Assembly: GCA_041749075.1 (NCBI GenBank)
Contig: JBGTBY010000012.1
Span: 1 to 64,000 of the forward strand
Source: CAMTWZ01 sp041749075
Lineage (GTDB): Bacteria; Bacteroidota; Rhodothermia; Balneolales; HLUCCA01
Length of the DNA: 64,000 bases
Direction: 5' to 3'
Under the pieces are notes generated by a model. That model saw only the letters and a program-made list of their open reading frames with translations. It searched no databases and was not told the DNA's origin. Of the stretch, positions 60,969 through 64,000 are shown one piece after another (within the stretch, counting starts at the first letter, position 1; each line of letters opens with the position of its first letter). The translations under genes and the position numbers were made by a program.

Positions 60969-61864
60969 GATGTAGGCGAAGATTGAACGAATCGGGTGGT
61001 CGGGTAGGCGAATGTGATATCGGGGTGCTTCGCAAATTCGAGAAGCACATCTTCCCAAATCATTTGAGCGGAGCCTCTTCGTCTGCGGGGATGGGTGAGA
61101 TATCGGATGGTGAGTTGAATTCCGAAATCTCTCACGTCGGTATAAACGGTGGGGGTCAATACGGATGTCACGATCATGTATTCTTTGGCCGTTTCACGGA
61201 TTTGCCGCGCGGCCTCGGGCGTGAGTTCACTGGCGTGCTTCTCCGCAAGTTTTTGCAAGATTTCTTTCGCTTTTTTCCAATTGCTCTCGAATGTCAATCT
61301 CACAACCAACTCGTTCCATATGAAATGGAATCCTAGAGTATAGTTGAAAATCGGCCTGGTGAACACCTGATGATTCGGGATGTGAACCACACGACCAGTG
61401 CTTTGGTCGGCATCCACCCAATTTCCGATCTCCATGACAGAGAATTTCAGAATGCGTTTATCGATCACATCCCCTTGGATGTCGCCGATTTGAATCCGGT
61501 CGCCAAGTTCGAAGGGCTTGCGAGTGCCGAGGTAGATCCAGCCGGCCAAATCCAGAATGATGTCTTTCAATGAGATCGCGATACCGGCGGATAAAAGACC
61601 TAGAAACGTGGCGAAGGAATGAAACCCATCGATCCAGAGGCGACCGATCAGGAAGAGTCCGATGAAGGCCACCGAATAGGACACGTATTTTTTGGCCGTG
61701 TAATGCAGCATCACATTGTCGCTGCGGCGGTACACGATGGCAAGAAGCCCGAAACGCACGATCGTGAGTGCCACCAAAATCAGTGTGGTGATCATCAAAT
61801 TCTCCACCACATCGGGGCTCAGAGTGAAGAAATCGGCCAGGCGTGTTTCCGATTGTTGTAGCAT
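60965..61864 (-). CDS. MscS-type mechanosensitive channel
   Basis: A 299-residue channel with three N-terminal membrane segments. The pore-lining helix region is FATFLGLLSAGIAISLKDII, followed by the beta-domain signature RKPFELGDRIQIGDIQGDVI and GRVVHIPNHQVFT. It releases solutes on osmotic downshock. First gene of a minus-strand unit with the TPR lipoprotein and nuclease genes, divergent from secG. Confidence 0.92.
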   Translation of the reverse strand: MLQQSETRLADFFTLSPDVVENLMITTLILVALTIVRFGLLAIVYRRSDNVMLHYTAKKYVSYSVAFIGLFLIGRLWIDGFHSFATFLGLLSAGIAISLKDIILDLAGWIYLGTRKPFELGDRIQIGDIQGDVIDKRILKFSVMEIGNWVDADQSTGRVVHIPNHQVFTRPIFNYTLGFHFIWNELVVRLTFESNWKKAKEILQKLAEKHASELTPEAARQIRETAKEYMIVTSVLTPTVYTDVRDFGIQLTIRYLTHPRRRRGSAQMIWEDVLLEFAKHPDITFAYPTTRFVQSSPTS

Positions 61865-61868
61865 GGCT

Positions 61869-61876
61869 CAAATATA
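61869..61876 (-). promoter_or_regulatory. -10 box TATATTTG 4 nt before mscS
   Basis: On the minus strand TATATTTG matches TAnnTTTG exactly and ends 4 nt before the mscS ATG. The -33 element is imperfect. Confidence 0.6.
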
Positions 61877-61883
61877 GACCGAA

Positions 61884-61914
61884 TTGATTCAGATACCGAA
61901 AATCGCTAATTTTG
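61884..61914 (+). promoter_or_regulatory. consensus promoter of secG
   Basis: TTG (61884-61886), 20-nt spacer, TAATTTTG (61907-61914): a perfect Bacteroidota promoter. The secG ATG (61919) follows after 4 nt, so the mRNA should be leaderless or nearly so. Confidence 0.85.
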
Positions 61915-61918
61915 TGGA

Positions 61919-62245
61919 ATGTATACTTTCATTGTCATCCTCATCACACTCATCGCCATTCTGATGACCATTTCCATCCTGCTTCAAAGCGGACAAGGTC
62001 AAGGGTTGTCAGGCGGTTTCGGCGGCGGCATGGCCGCTAACACCGCTCTTGGTGCACGTCGCACATCCGATTTCCTCTCGAAATCTACTACCTACCTCGG
62101 AACCATGTTCCTGGTATTGTGCTTGGCTGCGAACTTCTTCATCGACCGTGGCACGACGGGTGGATCGATCATTACCGGATCGAACATCAATACGCCTGCT
62201 CCGGTAGCATCGCCATCAGCGATTCCGTCCGAAGAAGGCAACTAG
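61919..62245 (+). CDS. secG: protein translocase subunit SecG
   Basis: Small subunit of the SecYEG channel, 108 residues with two membrane helices (IVILITLIAILMTISILLQS and YLGTMFLVLCLAANFFI). The conserved loop QGLSGGFGGG...NTALGARRTSDFLSK is diagnostic. Monocistronic. Its 3' end overlaps the convergent flippase gene by 30 nt. Confidence 0.94.
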   Translation: MYTFIVILITLIAILMTISILLQSGQGQGLSGGFGGGMAANTALGARRTSDFLSKSTTYLGTMFLVLCLAANFFIDRGTTGGSIITGSNINTPAPVASPSAIPSEEGN

Positions 62246-63661
62246 CACGAGTCCGCCACTCCCCGCGAGCCAAAGAAGCAAGCGGGGAATCCATCCGAGA
62301 TCGGATCCCAACCAAACCAGACTTCCCAGCACCGCTACTTGCAGTAGCGCTGGCTTCACTGCGTATGCCACTGGGTAGGATTTCTGCGTGTCGTACAGCA
62401 AGAACATGCTCATCACCGCATAACTCGCCGTCGTAGCCATTGCCGCGCCCACCATTCCCAAAACAGGCACCAAAAGCACATTCGCCGCGATGGTGACCAT
62501 CGAGCCCGTCCAAGTGATGATCGGCAAGCGCTTGGTTCTGTCTTTCAGAAATACGCCTACCGAGAACACGACGAACCATCCTTGGAACCAATACGCAGCC
62601 AAAATCCAAGGCACGATGGGGATGGCCGACCAATACCGTGAGTCGATCAATGTGGCGGATGTGCCTGGAATCCGGATTCCCGCAATTTCAAGCGCAAACA
62701 GGCTCACACCAAGAAATACGATCCCTGCACCGATGTTGAACGCTCGAAATACGTTTCCGAATAAGACAGACGCGTCTTGCGCTGCCGAATATTTCATGAA
62801 AAAGGGTTGCCAGGCCATCCGGAACATCTGAACCAACAACAGCATGAACACACCCAGCTTATAACAGGCGTTGTAATACCCGGTGATGTCGTCTGCTGTA
62901 ACGCCTTCTCCATAAATTCTCATGATGTCGGCCACATCCATCCGACTCAGCCAGAATCGGTCCAACACCTCGTTGATGGCGAATCCGAGGCCATTCGGCA
63001 CATAGGGCAATCCAAACCAAAGCGCTTCACTGGCGATTCTTCCGGACCATTTGCCCGACATCATCGGCCACGTCACAATCCAAACGATGATTCCGGTCAC
63101 CCCGGATGCGAACGCATTGCTGATTAGCACCGCTTCGATTCCAATTCCAACATTCAGAATGAGGAACAGATTCATCCCTATGTTCAGCGCCACATTCAAC
63201 GCTTTGAGCGAGGCGTACGTCCACGGGCGTTCCGACAAGCGCAACTCGGCATACGGAACAATACTCGTGGCATCCAGAATCAAAATCATCATCAAATAGA
63301 AATAGAGCTGCTCGGCTTGTTCTCCACTGATCTTCAAAAGATCGTATGCCAGCGGCTCAATCGCCCACATCGCAAACAGCAAGACCGCACTCGCGCCCAC
63401 AAGAATCAGTTGTAGGGTTTTGAAAACGTCCTTTGCCTTTTCACGGTCGGAAGCATATCGGATGTAGGCCGATTCGAGTCCCAGCGTGAAAATCACGTTC
63501 AGAAAGACGATGGCACCATAGATGAGCCCGATCACGCCATATTCGCCCGGCGAAAACATGCCGGTGTACAATGGAACCAGCAGATAATTCAGGAAGCGGG
63601 CCAGCACGCCAGACAGCCCATATACGAGCGAATCGCTCAACAACTCCCGTAACCGGCTCAC
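62216..63661 (-). CDS. lipopolysaccharide/oligosaccharide flippase-like membrane protein
   Basis: A 481-residue protein with about 12-14 helices of the polysaccharide transport family. It starts RELLSDSLVYGLSGVLARFL and continues NYLLVPLYTGMFSPGEYGVI, as in Bacteroidota flippases. It is distinct from the flippase in the pse operon (19599-21056). It overlaps aroQ by 4 nt, a pairing without obvious pathway link. Confidence 0.85.
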   Translation of the reverse strand: MSRLRELLSDSLVYGLSGVLARFLNYLLVPLYTGMFSPGEYGVIGLIYGAIVFLNVIFTLGLESAYIRYASDREKAKDVFKTLQLILVGASAVLLFAMWAIEPLAYDLLKISGEQAEQLYFYLMMILILDATSIVPYAELRLSERPWTYASLKALNVALNIGMNLFLILNVGIGIEAVLISNAFASGVTGIIVWIVTWPMMSGKWSGRIASEALWFGLPYVPNGLGFAINEVLDRFWLSRMDVADIMRIYGEGVTADDITGYYNACYKLGVFMLLLVQMFRMAWQPFFMKYSAAQDASVLFGNVFRAFNIGAGIVFLGVSLFALEIAGIRIPGTSATLIDSRYWSAIPIVPWILAAYWFQGWFVVFSVGVFLKDRTKRLPIITWTGSMVTIAANVLLVPVLGMVGAAMATTASYAVMSMFLLYDTQKSYPVAYAVKPALLQVAVLGSLVWLGSDLGWIPRLLLWLAGSGGLVLVAFFGRNR

Positions 63662-64000
63662 ATCAACGGTTCCAATGCCTGGATGCCGAGGCGGTAGCTC
63701 GATACCCCGAATCCGGAGATGAGTCCGTTACAGGCCCCTGCAGTAACGGAAGTGTGCCGAAACGCCTCACGGGCATGGATGTTCGACAGATGCACTTCCA
63801 CTTTCGGAATCCGAAGAGCCGATAAGGCATCTCTCAGCGCCACCGATGTGTGAGAAAATCCACCCGGATTAATGATCAATCCATTCAAGGATGCATCTCG
63901 GAACGCCGCATGCAATCGGTCAATGATTTCGCCTTCGTGGTTGCTCTGAAAAAACAACAACGAATGTTGCGGAAACGCGGCACGAAGCAAGACTTCGATG
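63658..64000 (-). CDS. aroQ: 3-dehydroquinate dehydratase, type II (5' end cut by the window)
   Basis: Shikimate-pathway enzyme. The visible 114 residues include FFQSNHEGEIIDRLH, GLIINPGGFSHTSVALRD and VEVHLSNIHAREAFRHTSV with the catalytic histidine, all typical of AroQ. The frame stays open to base 64000 (IEVLLRAAF), so about 25-35 N-terminal residues lie outside. Confidence 0.93.
   Translation of the reverse strand, partial: IEVLLRAAFPQHSLLFFQSNHEGEIIDRLHAAFRDASLNGLIINPGGFSHTSVALRDALSALRIPKVEVHLSNIHAREAFRHTSVTAGACNGLISGFGVSSYRLGIQALEPLM

Overview
The window looks like a chromosomal segment of a Bacteroidota-type bacterium, most likely from the Balneolia/Rhodothermia side. Three secreted proteins end in the YPNPFNP-type C-terminal sorting domain of the type IX secretion system (T9SS). 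Promoters match the Bacteroidota pattern (TTG, about 20 nt, TAnnTTTG). Shine-Dalgarno sequences are mostly absent, and the gene content fits (YfhO-like protein, Kef system, POT transporter, AbgT). The exact lineage is an inference. No rRNA, CRISPR, phage or insertion sequence was seen; there are two tRNAs.

Layout: 0.1-2.0 kb holds pxpA and a NRAMP-like transporter. 2.2-7.3 kb (minus) holds tRNA-Ser, the birA-tilS-hpt run, a small CBM48 protein and ptsH-ptsI. 7.4-25.6 kb is one long co-directional run: gatC, a YfhO-like membrane protein, two glycosyltransferases, a complete pseudaminic acid pathway (pseB, pseC, pseF, a pseG-pseH fusion, pseI), a methyltransferase, a PhyH-like dioxygenase, a flippase, hisS, a small membrane protein and clpS-clpA, closed by a strong terminator. 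25.7-34.6 kb carries a sugar dehydrogenase, peroxiredoxin, histidine kinase, priA, POT and AbgT transporters and a TlpA-like lipoprotein. 34.7-42.2 kb carries ahcY, small membrane proteins, a serine hydrolase, a hydrolase/ECF sigma/membrane protein operon, a GNAT and a PAS histidine kinase. 42.2-58.9 kb is dominated by cell-surface proteins (a 3294-residue giant and a five-module protein), with a kefF/kefC-like pair, a T9SS amidohydrolase and tRNA-Arg between them. 58.9-64 kb carries an ATP-cone nuclease, TPR lipoprotein, mscS, secG, a second flippase and the truncated aroQ.

The main signal not explained by genes is a set of degenerate short tandem repeats with a strict 7-nt (once 8-nt) period. 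Two of them (36011-36101 and 55956-56011) sit between a stop codon and its terminator, in the same orientation, with the same unit GAWGCNN. Another (30790-30964) runs exactly up to the conserved N-terminus of priA, which has no ordinary start codon. A fourth motif (ACGACTM) abuts the TTG start of pxpA and recurs inside tilS. A second recurrent pattern is a TAnnTT-type -10 box placed only 3-4 nt before the ATG of gatC, hisS, clpS, kefF, secG and mscS, which predicts leaderless mRNAs.
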